Under the pieces are notes generated by a model. It was not told where the DNA came from, searched no databases, and was given only the letters and a program-made list of their open reading frames with translations. A DNA stretch of 64,000 nucleotides, taken from contig NZ_CP045096.1 of NCBI RefSeq assembly GCF_009184865.1, forward strand, positions 1,798,001 through 1,862,000. The letters run 5' to 3'. Made by a program: the position numbers and the translations under genes. Source of the stretch: Streptomyces phaeolivaceus. Lineage in GTDB: Bacteria; Actinomycetota; Actinomycetes; Streptomycetales; Streptomycetaceae. Within the stretch, counting starts at the first letter, position 1. Every line of letters starts with the position of its first letter. Positions 35,527-45,354 of this stretch are shown here, in pieces.

Positions 35527-36557
35527 GCCTTCTCCTCCTTGGACGGCTTGGACGACTCGGGGGGCTCGGGCGGGCGGTCGAACTCGTCCGTGACCACGGG
35601 TTCCGCGCCCTCGTCCCCACCGGTCCAGCGCACGGTCAGCTCACCGAGCGCGGTCTCCTGGTCGAGGGCCACGGCCTTCTCGCGATACAGCTCCAGCAGG
35701 GCGAGGAAGCGGGCGACGACGGTGAGGGTGTCGTCGGTGTCCTCGACGAGCACCCGGAAGGAGGCCTCGCCCAGCTCCCGCAGCCGGGCCACGACGATCC
35801 CGGCCTGCTCCTGGACACTCACCAGCGGCGCGTGGATGTGGTCGACGTACACCTGCGGCTTCGGTTTCGGCTGCATCGCCTTCACGGCCAGCCTGGCGAA
35901 TCCTTCCGCCCCGATGCTGATGACCACCTCGGGCAGCAGTTCGGCGTGCTGCGGCTCCAGCCCGACGGTCCGTGGATACCGCCGGGCCTCCTCGTCCAGC
36001 CGCCGGTTGAAGATCTCCGCGATCTGTTTGTACGCCCGGTACTGCAACAGCCTCGCGAACAGCAGGTCCCGGGCTTCGAGCAGCGCGAGATCCGCCTCGT
36101 CCTCGACCTCGGCGGCGGGCAGCAGCCGGGCGGCCTTCAGATCCAGCAAGGTGGCGGCGACGACGAGAAACTCGGTCGTCTCGTCCAGGTCCCAGTCCGA
36201 CCCCATGCCCCGGATGTGCGCCATGAACTCGTCGGTCACCTTGGAGAGCGCGACCTCGGTGACATCCAGCTTGTGCTTGGAGATCAACTGAAGGAGGAGA
36301 TCGAACGGCCCTTCGAAATTGGCGAGCCGAACCTTGAAGACCCCGTCATCAACGGCGTCAACGGCATCGACGACTTCGGCCTCGGCCTCGACTTCGACGG
36401 GGACGACACCCGAGGGCTCCTCGTCACCGCCGCCCGCGTCGACCGGCTCGACCGGCGGAGCCGAGGGCGGAGCCAGCGCCCCCCTCCCCAGCGCACGCCG
36501 ACGACCGGTGGAACCACCGGAGGCCGAGCCCGCGCCAGAGGAGTCAAACGAGGTCAT
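35523..36557 (-). CDS. scpA: Segregation and condensation protein A (kleisin)
   Basis: A 344-residue kleisin. An N-terminal disordered Gly/Ser/Pro/Glu extension of about 73 residues precedes the conserved FKVRLANFEGPFDLLLQLISKHKLDVTEVAL start. The ScpB-binding middle follows, then the C-terminal winged helix that binds the SMC head (VVARFLALLELYREKAVALDQ). Closes the SMC ring during chromosome compaction, important in sporulating hyphae. Upstream genes are a RHH-like protein and a ParA ATPase, grouping segregation functions. Confidence 0.93.
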   Translation of the reverse strand: MTSFDSSGAGSASGGSTGRRRALGRGALAPPSAPPVEPVDAGGGDEEPSGVVPVEVEAEAEVVDAVDAVDDGVFKVRLANFEGPFDLLLQLISKHKLDVTEVALSKVTDEFMAHIRGMGSDWDLDETTEFLVVAATLLDLKAARLLPAAEVEDEADLALLEARDLLFARLLQYRAYKQIAEIFNRRLDEEARRYPRTVGLEPQHAELLPEVVISIGAEGFARLAVKAMQPKPKPQVYVDHIHAPLVSVQEQAGIVVARLRELGEASFRVLVEDTDDTLTVVARFLALLELYREKAVALDQETALGELTVRWTGGDEGAEPVVTDEFDRPPEPPESSKPSKEEKA

Positions 36558-36575
36558 AGCCCCCGCAGGCTACCC

Positions 36576-37157
36576 CTACCGCCCCCGCAGCCGCCGTACG
36601 AGGATGCTCGCGTCCCCGCGGGACTCCAGATCCGCCAGCACCACGGCCACGGCCTCCCGCACGATCCGCCCGCGGTCCACGGCCAGCCCGTGCTCCCCGC
36701 GCAGCACCAACCGCGCGTGTTCGAGATCCATCAGCTCCTCGGCGGAGACATACACGGTGATCTTCTCGTCGTGCCGCTCCCGCCCACTGGGCCGGCGCCC
36801 GGAGGCCCGCCCCCGCTTACGGGACCCGGCGGCAGAACCTTCCTGCGGCTTCCCCTGAGGCTGAGGCTGACGCCCGGCCGCCGCGGCCCGCTCGGCCCCG
36901 GCCGCGGCGGAGCGACTGCGCGGCTGGTCGCCGTCGGACTCGGCGTCCGCGGCCACATGCTCGGACCCCTCGCCGTCACCGCCCCGCACGGGCACGGACG
37001 GCGGCGCGTCCTCCGCTCCGGCGCCGACGGCTCCGTCGCTCTCCCCGGCGGGAGCGGGCACACGGGCTTCTCCGTTGGCCCCCCGCCGGGGAGTGGACGG
37101 CTGCAGCGCCATTCCCCCTGTCGTACGGAAGAGTTCGTCGGCCCCCGGCAGACTCAC
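36576..37157 (-). CDS. ParA-coupled protein with RHH-like C-terminus
   Basis: A 193-residue protein. Residues 1-125 are low complexity (Ala/Gly/Arg/Pro, with a basic RKRGRASGRR stretch). Residues 128-193 (DEKITVYVSAEELMDLEHARLVL, then VDRGRIVREAVAVVLADLESRG) look like a ribbon-helix-helix DNA-binding domain. GTG 37157 overlaps the parA stop as GTGA, a better choice than GTG 37169, which would overlap 16 bases. A ParA plus RHH pair is the usual layout of a partition system, so this may be the centromere-binding partner. That role is inferred. Confidence 0.75.
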   Translation of the reverse strand: MSLPGADELFRTTGGMALQPSTPRRGANGEARVPAPAGESDGAVGAGAEDAPPSVPVRGGDGEGSEHVAADAESDGDQPRSRSAAAGAERAAAAGRQPQPQGKPQEGSAAGSRKRGRASGRRPSGRERHDEKITVYVSAEELMDLEHARLVLRGEHGLAVDRGRIVREAVAVVLADLESRGDASILVRRLRGR

Positions 37158-38332
37158 TCGGCGTGACACCGGGCGAGCACCTCCCTGGCGAGCTGGCGGT
37201 AGGCGGCGGCGCCGACGGAGTTGGAGGCGTACGTGGTGATCGGCTCACCGGCGACCGTGGTCTCCGGGAAGCGGACCGTGCGCCCGATGACCGTGTGGTA
37301 GACGTGCTCGTCGAACGCCTCGACGACGCGGGCGAGGACCTCACGGCTGTGCACGGTGCGCGAGTCGTACATGGTGGCGAGGATGCCGTCGAGCTCCAGG
37401 TCGGGGTTGAGCCGCTCCTGGACCTTCTCGATGGTCTCGGTGAGCAGCGCGACTCCGCGCAGGGCGAAGAACTCGCACTCCAGAGGCACTATCACCTTGT
37501 GTGCGGCCGTGAGCGCGTTCACGGTGAGCAGGCCGAGCGAGGGCTGACAGTCGATCACGATGTAGTCGTAGTCGGCCATCAGCGGCTTGAGCGCCCGCTG
37601 CAGGGTGGACTCGCGCGCGACCTCGGAGACCAGCTGGACCTCGGCCGCCGACAGGTCGATGTTGCTCGGCAGCAGGTCCATGTTGGGGACCGCGGTCTTC
37701 AACAGGACCTCGTCGGCCGACATGCCCCGCTCCATGAGCAGGTTGTAGACCGTGAGGTCGAGCTCCATCGGGTTCACACCGAGGCCGACCGAGAGGGCGC
37801 CCTGCGGGTCGAAGTCGACGAGCAGGACCCGGCGCCCGTACTCCGCGAGCGCGGCACCCAGGTTGATGGTCGACGTGGTCTTGCCGACGCCGCCCTTCTG
37901 GTTGCACATCGCGATGATCTTCGCGGGACCGTGGTCGGTCAGCGGACCCGGGATCGGGAAGTACGGCAGCGGGCGACCGGTCGGACCGATGCGCTCGCGG
38001 CGCTGACGGGCCGCGTCGGGCGCGAGCGTGGCCGCGTACTCCGGATCGGGCTCGTACTCGGCGTCGGGGTCGTAGAAGTGCCCGTCGGGCAGCTCGTCGT
38101 AGTCGGCGAAGTGGTTGTGGACCCCGCCACTTCCGTCGCCGGCCATGGCGTTCACGTGTAGGCCATCCATGCTCTGGTGTGCTGGCGGAGTTAGCTCGGC
38201 TAGCTGCTGACTCTGGCGGGCTGCGAAGGTGCGGACAGCGACGGAGCCGACAGCCGCGAACCCAGTAGGGCCCGAGACCGGCGCAGGCATTCCTGGTTGA
38301 CCACCCCCGGGAGTAAATGTCGACTCATTCAC
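37154..38332 (-). CDS. ParA-family ATPase (orphan, near scpAB)
   Basis: A 392-residue protein. A 135-residue acidic/Pro-rich N-terminal extension is followed by a full ParA/Soj ATPase: deviant Walker A CNQKGGVGKTTSTINLG (near 143), VLLVDFDPQGALS, and DYIVIDCQPSLG. It binds DNA in an ATP-dependent way to position cargo. It is distinct from the oriC-proximal ParA, because no parB is adjacent; instead it is coupled to a RHH-like gene and scpAB. GTG 38332 has AAGGAGGT 10 bases upstream, a strong site. Confidence 0.88.
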   Translation of the reverse strand: MNESTFTPGGGQPGMPAPVSGPTGFAAVGSVAVRTFAARQSQQLAELTPPAHQSMDGLHVNAMAGDGSGGVHNHFADYDELPDGHFYDPDAEYEPDPEYAATLAPDAARQRRERIGPTGRPLPYFPIPGPLTDHGPAKIIAMCNQKGGVGKTTSTINLGAALAEYGRRVLLVDFDPQGALSVGLGVNPMELDLTVYNLLMERGMSADEVLLKTAVPNMDLLPSNIDLSAAEVQLVSEVARESTLQRALKPLMADYDYIVIDCQPSLGLLTVNALTAAHKVIVPLECEFFALRGVALLTETIEKVQERLNPDLELDGILATMYDSRTVHSREVLARVVEAFDEHVYHTVIGRTVRFPETTVAGEPITTYASNSVGAAAYRQLAREVLARCHAE

Positions 38333-38535
38333 AAGTCGTCTTACCTCCTTGGTGACCAGGAAACTTCTAGATAGGTCAGCGTGGCACCATGCCGACAGCT
38401 GGCGACTCTATGGCGTGTCGGCGGTCCGCAGCAACACAATCCGCCGGACCCGGCCCGATGTGTCGGCAATGAAACATGCGGCTGTCAAGGGCGTAGGGCC
38501 GTCGCACGGCAGGTTTCACCGGTGCGCGAAACATC

Positions 38536-38551
38536 CGAACGGTTACGTTCG
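38536..38551. promoter_or_regulatory. Inverted repeat upstream of parA-like gene
   Basis: Perfect 6-bp arms CGAACG and CGTTCG with a 4-base spacer, about 205 bases upstream of the ParA start. Possible operator or partner-protein site. Confidence 0.3.
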
Positions 38552-38592
38552 AGGCGAGTTGCGCGAGTGTCGCAAAGTGACCATACACACAT

Positions 38593-38625
38593 CCGGCCGG
38601 ACCTTGTCGGGCAAGATCCGGCCGG
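38593..38625. repeat. Hairpin CCGGCCGGA...TCCGGCCGG
   Basis: 14-base arms with one mismatch and a 5-base loop in the ald-parA intergenic region. Far from either stop codon, so not an obvious terminator. Confidence 0.4.
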
Positions 38626-38680
38626 GAAACCGCTGTTGACGACCCGTGTTGACGTATCGCCTTTTACCGAAAGGTGACTT

Positions 38681-38702
38681 AAAACCAGCCGGTCGGACCA
38701 GC
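38681..38702 (-). terminator. Small intrinsic terminator of ald
   Basis: On the minus strand a short GC stem (GCTGGT-CCG-ACCGGC) begins four bases after the ald stop and is followed by TGGTTTT, one of the few T-runs in the window. Confidence 0.45.
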
Positions 38703-38705
38703 GGG

Positions 38706-39830
38706 TCAGACGAGCAGCGAGGCCAGTTCGACGTGCTCCAGGCCGTGCGCCTCGGCGACCTCGCGGTAAACGACCCTGCCGTCATGGGCGTTGAGGCCCT
38801 TGGCCAGCGCCGGGTCGCGGCGCGCGGCCTCGGCCCAGCCGTGGTCGGCGAGTTCCACGATGTAGGGCAGCGTGGCGTTGGTCAGCGCGTAGGTGGAGGT
38901 GTTGGGCACCGCGCCGGGCATGTTGGCGACGCAGTAGAAGACCGACTCGTGGGCCGGGAAGGTCGGTTCGGCGTGGGTGGTGGGCCGGGAGTCCTCGAAG
39001 CAGCCGCCCTGGTCGATGGCGATGTCGACAAGGACACTTCCGGGCTTCATCCGCGACACCAGTTCGTTGGTGACCAGCTTCGGGGCCTTGGCGCCCGGGA
39101 TGAGGACGGCGCCGATGACGAGGTCGGCCTCCAGGCACGCCTTCTCCAGTTCGAAGGCGTTGGAGACGACGGTCTGGATCCTGGTGCCGAAGATCTTGTC
39201 GGCTTCCTTGAGCTTGTTGATGTCCTTGTCGAGCAGGGTGACGTGGAAGCCCATGCCGATGGCGATCTGCGCGGCGTTCCAGCCCGAGACACCGCCGCCG
39301 ATGACGACGGCCCGGCCGGCCAGCACGCCCGGCACCCCGCCGGGCAGGACCCCGCGACCGCCGTTGGCCCGCATCAGGTGGTAGGCGCCGACCTGGGGGG
39401 CGAGCCGGCCCGCGACCTCGGACATGGGGGCGAGCAGCGGCAGCGCGCGGCCGGGCAGTTCGACGGTCTCGTACGCGATCGCGGTCGTGCCCGACTCGAC
39501 GAGGGCGTCGGTGCACTCCTTGGAGGCGGCCAGGTGCAGATAGGTGAAGAGCGTCTGGTCCTTGCGGAGGCGGTGGTACTCCTCGGCGATGGGCTCCTTG
39601 ACCTTGAGCAGCAGGTCGGCGGCGGCCCACACCTCGTCGGCGGTGGCCAGGATCTCGGCGCCGGCGGTGACGTACTCGGTGTCCGGGATCGACGAGCCGA
39701 CTCCGGCGCCCTGCTCGATGACGACCTGGTGTCCGTGACGCGCCAGCTCGTGCACGCCGGCCGGGGTGATGGCCACCCGGAACTCGTTGTTCTTGACCTC
39801 GCGGGGGATGCCGACCTTCACGTCGATCAC
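38706..39830 (-). CDS. ald: Alanine dehydrogenase
   Basis: A 374-residue NAD-dependent enzyme. N-terminal [20 protein letters not shown], the substrate region KVKEP and the conserved MSEVAGR, nucleotide-binding [15 protein letters not shown] near 173, and [22 protein letters not shown] are typical of Ald. Interconverts alanine and pyruvate plus ammonia; in Streptomyces it supports growth on alanine and sporulation. GTG 39830 gives the usual family length (about 371). AAGGA lies 3 bases upstream, which is close. Monocistronic with a terminator. Confidence 0.93.
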   Translation of the reverse strand: MIDVKVGIPREVKNNEFRVAITPAGVHELARHGHQVVIEQGAGVGSSIPDTEYVTAGAEILATADEVWAAADLLLKVKEPIAEEYHRLRKDQTLFTYLHLAASKECTDALVESGTTAIAYETVELPGRALPLLAPMSEVAGRLAPQVGAYHLMRANGGRGVLPGGVPGVLAGRAVVIGGGVSGWNAAQIAIGMGFHVTLLDKDINKLKEADKIFGTRIQTVVSNAFELEKACLEADLVIGAVLIPGAKAPKLVTNELVSRMKPGSVLVDIAIDQGGCFEDSRPTTHAEPTFPAHESVFYCVANMPGAVPNTSTYALTNATLPYIVELADHGWAEAARRDPALAKGLNAHDGRVVYREVAEAHGLEHVELASLLV

Positions 39831-39996
39831 GGTCCTTGGCTCGGAGGGGTGTGGGGTCTCGCACGCACAGGCGGAACATGCCCGAACAATGCAGGACATA
39901 CCCGTACATATCGGAGCGCACCGGGAGACGCCGCGGGAGAACCGGCGGCGCAGCCAGTCTAATGAAGGTATCCCCGCTGTCTAGCCTTTCAATGCA

Positions 39997-42087
39997 TCAA
40001 TCTTTCGTGGATGCACTACTGATTTCGCAGGCGTTAGGGTCTTGTTCCGGCTCGATCTCAGGGGTTTCGGGGTCCGGGACCTCGTCTCCGAGCAGCCGCT
40101 CGGCGGCTGCCCGGTGCAGCCCGGCCGCCGCCGGATCGCCGAGCCGCTCCAGGGTGTCGGCGATCCGCAGCTGCATCGCGGCCTGCAAGCGGACGTCGTC
40201 GGCGCGGCGCGCCCACTCCGCCGCCTCCTGGCAGGTGTGCAGCGCCTCCTCGGGCCGCCCCGCGTACTCCTGGACCCGTGCCATCTCGCTCAACGCCCTT
40301 GCCTGGCCGCCCACATCGCCGAGCCGACGGTGGCCGGTGAGCGCCGAACTCCAGTTGCGCAGCGCCTCCCCGTAGCGGCCCGCGTAGGTGTGCGCGGTGG
40401 CGATGCGGCCGTACAGCCGGGCGGCGTCCTCGCGCTCGTCCCGGGCCAGCCGCTGGGCGAGCGCCCTGCCGTACCAGTCGGCGGCCCGGTCGTAGTCCTC
40501 CAGCTCCTGATGGGCACCGCCTACGGATTCCATCGCGCGGCCGGTCGCGTACGGGTCGTTCGCCCGCCGTCCGGCGTCCAGCGCGGCCCGGTAGCGGGCC
40601 AGCGCCGCCTTCGTACGGCCGGTCCTGGCGTCGAGGTCGCCGAGGTTCAGCAGGGCCGCGGCCTGTTCGCGGGGCAGGTCGCGGCGCTCGGCCACATCGA
40701 GGACGAGACCGTGGACGTCGTAGAGGTCGGGGGCGGCGGCCCGCGTGCCGAAGTGCGCCACCATGGCCCGGACCAGCTGGGACATCAGCCGTCTGGCGAG
40801 GGTGTCCAGCTCCCCGTCGGCGACCGCGAGCCGGGCGGCGGCCAGCAGCGCGGGCCGGCGGACGCGCAGCCACTCCTCGGCGGCCCGGGGGGTCGGGAAC
40901 CGCAGCGCCTTGGGCATCGCGAGGAGCTTCTCGCGGGCCTGCGGGCTGTCGGTCTCGGTGATGGCCCGGCAGGACTGGAGCAGCCGTACCGTCCGCTCCA
41001 GCATCCGCGCGCGGGCGAGCTGCAGTTCGCCCGGCCGTTCCTGGCTCTCGGCGAGGGACCACAGCAGCGGCTGGAGGCAGCCGGGGACCTCGTACTCGGG
41101 CAGCGGCGACCCGACCCGGTGCAGAAAGCCGAGGGCCACGAAGTCGTCCAGGGTGGTGCGGGCCGCGCCGACCGAGCAGCCGGCGAGCCCGGAGGCGATG
41201 TGCGGGTCGACCAGGCCCGCCGGGGCGAGAGCGAGCAGTCGCAGTATCCGGGCGGCGGCGGTCGGCAACGAGGCGTACGCCAGTTTGAGGACCTTGGCGA
41301 GCGGCGGGCTGTCGTCCTCCTCGGCGCGCAGCTGTTTGGCGAGGTCGGAGACGGCGGCGGCGGGCCGGGCGGCCAGCCAGCCCCCGGCGAGGCGCAGCGC
41401 GGCGGGCTGGGCCCCGCAGACCTCGGCGAGCCCCTCGGCCGAGCGCGGGTCCACGGTGATGCGCACCGAGCCGCTGAAGCGTTCCAGCAGCTCCACGGCG
41501 GACTTGGTGTCCAGTCCGCCCAGGGTGCACGGCCGGACGTCGGAGATGCCCGTCAGCGGCCCCTCGGAGACCGCCACGACCAGGGAGTCGGGGGTGTCCG
41601 GAAGCAGCGCGTCGACCTGCTCGGCGTCGGCCGCGTCGTCCAGCAGGAGCACCACCCGGCGGTCGGCCAGCGCCTCCCGCAGCGCCTCGCTGAGGTCGTC
41701 CTCGTCCGCCCCGGCCGGGGCCGGCAGCCCCAGCTCCCCGAGCAGTTCCCGCGCCGCGCGCTCGACGGGCACCCGGGTGCCGTCGGGCTCGGTCAGCCGG
41801 GCCCGCAGCACCCCATCGGGGTAACCATCGGTAACTTGCCGGACGAGCTCCTCGGCGAGCGCGGTGCGGCCGTAGCCGGGCCTGCCCGCGATGAGCAGCA
41901 CGCGCGCGTGGGGCGCCTTGCGGCCCGCGAGGGTGTTGAGCCCGGCCCGGCCGATGTCGGCCCGCAGTTCCTTCAACTCTCTTGTCCGGCCGAGGAACTG
42001 ACTGTCCGTGGGGGCGGCCTCGACAGCCGCGGGCCGCCCTGTTCCGGACACCCGGGCACCCCCGAGGTCCACCGCCTGATCCGCCAC
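39997..42087 (-). CDS. STAND (NB-ARC-like) ATPase with TPR repeats
   Basis: A 696-residue protein. P-loop LLIAGRPGYGRTALAEEL (residues 65-82), where Arg74 replaces the usual Lys, and Walker B-like RRVVLLLDDAADAEQV near 142. A winged-helix-like region follows around 280-350. The C-terminal third holds about four or five tetratricopeptide repeats (AALLNLGDLDARTGRTKAAL; AHQELEDYDRAADWYGRAL; GEALRNWSSALTGHRRLGD; PEEALHTCQEAAEWA). It resembles AfsR/SARP sensor halves without the DNA-binding domain. Likely a signalling scaffold. The ligand and partners are unknown. No operon partner. Confidence 0.8.
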   Translation of the reverse strand: MADQAVDLGGARVSGTGRPAAVEAAPTDSQFLGRTRELKELRADIGRAGLNTLAGRKAPHARVLLIAGRPGYGRTALAEELVRQVTDGYPDGVLRARLTEPDGTRVPVERAARELLGELGLPAPAGADEDDLSEALREALADRRVVLLLDDAADAEQVDALLPDTPDSLVVAVSEGPLTGISDVRPCTLGGLDTKSAVELLERFSGSVRITVDPRSAEGLAEVCGAQPAALRLAGGWLAARPAAAVSDLAKQLRAEEDDSPPLAKVLKLAYASLPTAAARILRLLALAPAGLVDPHIASGLAGCSVGAARTTLDDFVALGFLHRVGSPLPEYEVPGCLQPLLWSLAESQERPGELQLARARMLERTVRLLQSCRAITETDSPQAREKLLAMPKALRFPTPRAAEEWLRVRRPALLAAARLAVADGELDTLARRLMSQLVRAMVAHFGTRAAAPDLYDVHGLVLDVAERRDLPREQAAALLNLGDLDARTGRTKAALARYRAALDAGRRANDPYATGRAMESVGGAHQELEDYDRAADWYGRALAQRLARDEREDAARLYGRIATAHTYAGRYGEALRNWSSALTGHRRLGDVGGQARALSEMARVQEYAGRPEEALHTCQEAAEWARRADDVRLQAAMQLRIADTLERLGDPAAAGLHRAAAERLLGDEVPDPETPEIEPEQDPNACEISSASTKD

Positions 42088-42266
42088 GGGCCACGCTCCC
42101 GTCCCACCGCACGAACGAGCCCGCCGGGACTCCGGTTCGGGCGTTTCCCGAGCCTAGTTCACGCTCTGCGACGATCTGGGCGGAGCGGGGCGGGCAGGTC
42201 GCCTGATCGGATCAGCAGATCGTACGACTGGCGCGGTGAGGGCAACGTGAAGGAGAGCCGGGCCCC

Positions 42267-42342
42267 GAAGCTTTTGGGGGCGCGGGGCTGCATCGACATG
42301 CGGCTCCGCCGCGTGGGCGCGACCAGCCACATACGGCCCGCA
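42267..42342. repeat. Dispersed Streptomyces intergenic repeat
   Basis: The segment from CTTTTGGGGGCGCGGGGCTG through ATGCGGCTCCGCCGCGTGG to GCGACCAGCCAC matches, from memory, a highly repeated streptomycete intergenic element. It contains a perfect GCGGC-TCC-GCCGC hairpin at 42300-42312. It lies between the STAND gene start and the Nudix gene end. Confidence 0.6.
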
Positions 42343-42365
42343 GCTCACCACAACCCCAAACACCC

Positions 42366-42992
42366 CTAAATCTCGAACGGCCGCGCAGGCCACGGCGCCT
42401 CAGCCGCCCGCAGCGACTCCACCCCGCCCCCACTCCGCGCGGCGACCAGCGAAAGCACCCCCACCACAAGGCAGTTGTTGTGCAGCTCGCCCGCGAGCAC
42501 CCCCCGCACCAGCTCGTCCAGCGGCACCCGGGCCAACTCCATGTCGGCCTCCTCGTCCTCCACCTCGAACCGCCGCCCCTCCGCCTCGGAGAGATCCCGC
42601 GCCAGAAAGATCCGCACGGCCTCGTCGCAGCCGCCGGGCGTGGTGTAGACGTCGGTCAGCACCCGCCACTCCTCCGCCTTGACGTGCGCCTCCTCGTACA
42701 GCTCGCGCTGCGCGGCGTGCAGCGGATTCTCGCCGGGGACGTCGAGCAGCCCGGCGGGGATCTCCCACAGCCGCTCCCGGACCGGGTGGCGGTACTGCCG
42801 GATGACCAGCACCCGGTCCTGGTCGTCGACGGCGAGGACGGCGACGGACCCGGGGTGCACCTGGTAGTCGCGGCGGACGACCGACCCGTCGGGCATGACC
42901 ACGTCGTCCGTGCGCACGGAGGTCTTCTTGCCGACGAACGGCGTCTCGCTCGCCCGGACCTCCCACTGCTCGGCGGTGTCCTTGATCGTCAT
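42366..42992 (-). CDS. Nudix hydrolase, ADP-ribose pyrophosphatase type
   Basis: A 208-residue protein. Nudix box GLLDVPGENPLHAAQRELYEEAHV near 95-118, with the final Gly of REUxEExGU replaced by His. The context GLLDVPGE and VYTTPGGCDEAVRIFLARDL is that of ADP-sugar pyrophosphatases, which split ADP-ribose to AMP and ribose 5-phosphate. ATG 42992 has GGGAGGA about 10 bases upstream. Downstream of and same strand as pyrG, about 125 bases apart. Direct repeats lie just upstream. Confidence 0.88.
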   Translation of the reverse strand: MTIKDTAEQWEVRASETPFVGKKTSVRTDDVVMPDGSVVRRDYQVHPGSVAVLAVDDQDRVLVIRQYRHPVRERLWEIPAGLLDVPGENPLHAAQRELYEEAHVKAEEWRVLTDVYTTPGGCDEAVRIFLARDLSEAEGRRFEVEDEEADMELARVPLDELVRGVLAGELHNNCLVVGVLSLVAARSGGGVESLRAAEAPWPARPFEI

Positions 42993-43007
42993 GTCGACTC
43001 GTCCTCC

Positions 43008-43049
43008 CACACGTACAACCACGCACGAAATAGAAACCACACGTACAAA
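43008..43049. promoter_or_regulatory. Direct 11-bp repeats spaced 31 bp, upstream of the Nudix gene
   Basis: CACACGTACAA occurs at 43008-43018 and again at 43039-43049, a spacing of 31 bp or about three helical turns. A weaker variant (CACGCACGAA) lies midway at 43021-43030. This AT-richer tract sits 16-57 bases upstream of the Nudix ATG, where a regulator could bind one face. Confidence 0.5.
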
Positions 43050-43118
43050 AAGAAACCGGGGCACACACCCCGAAAGACGCGCACCCCGGTCACCGTACAG
43101 CTCTCGTGCCGACCGGAT

Positions 43119-44777
<1,659 letters not shown>

Positions 44778-45354
44778 GGCCAAGAGGGGGCTCCCGTGGT
44801 CGCGGTTCGGTGTGCGGGTCGGCCGCCGCCCGATCTCATCCGTCGGGGGTGCCTTCGCTGCGGTTCGGGGGTCCCTGTTGCCGAGCTTTTCGACTGGGGC
44901 GCCCACCGGTCCACGGGCTACCAGGGTATCAGCGACAGGACACGATCGCTTCCGGCCACGCTCCGCGCACGGGCCGACACGGACCTCGTACGACTGTCGG
45001 CGAATCTCGGTCAGCCTTCACCCTTGGCTCACCCGTTCGGCCCACTCGCGTTGCCGGGAGCGGCACGCGGAGCCCTCCGGTGCGTCGTATCCTCTTCGGA
45101 CACTCGCTGCCGAGCGCGGCCGGCGCGACGGCACCACCCCGGCCGTCTTCCGGTAATCATGAGAGCTCGTCAGTCCGTTGAGCAACGATCGCCTCATATG
45201 CGTTGAGGATCGTTGAGCGACATCGCATGACACCGTCCCTTGGATCACTCTGGAAACATGGTTCCTTTGTCGATCCCTTGGGTCCCTTGACCGCACACCG
45301 CACAGCGACCGCCCCTCGGGGGGCGACGACGTGGCCGTTCGACTGGAGTTGCAC
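44778..45354. other. Divergent intergenic region of 577 bases
   Basis: Largest gene-free stretch, between pyrG (minus) and the GH15 gene (plus). The part nearest GH15 has three copies of CGTTGAG (45176-45182, 45201-45207, 45211-45217) and an inverted repeat at 45183-45215. The pyrG-proximal half shows no clear structure, and frames there lack good codon use. Confidence 0.5.
45176..45217. promoter_or_regulatory. CGTTGAG repeats and CAACGATC/GATCGTTG dyad
   Basis: Three CGTTGAG copies flank and overlap an 8-bp dyad (45183-45190 with 45208-45215, spacer 17). About 140-180 bases upstream of the GH15 start. Likely a regulator-binding region for the carbohydrate gene. Confidence 0.4.

Larger units (their letters stand above)
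38333..38705. other. Intergenic region of 373 bases with several dyads
   Basis: Separates ald (ending 38706) from parA (starting 38332), both minus strand. It contains a 14-bp hairpin at 38593-38625, an inverted repeat CGAACG-GTTA-CGTTCG at 38536-38551, and the ald terminator at 38681-38702. The parA promoter must also lie here. No gene or parS consensus seen. Confidence 0.5.

Noticed and set aside
38513..38532. GTTTC-N10-GAAAC resembling parS near the ParA-like gene
   Set aside because: Streptomyces parS is GTTTCACGTGAAAC with no long spacer. Here ten unrelated bases separate the arms, so it is not a parS match.
43056..43073. CGGGG-CACACA-CCCCG hairpin as pyrG terminator
   Set aside because: Only a 5-bp stem and no supporting tract; too weak to call.
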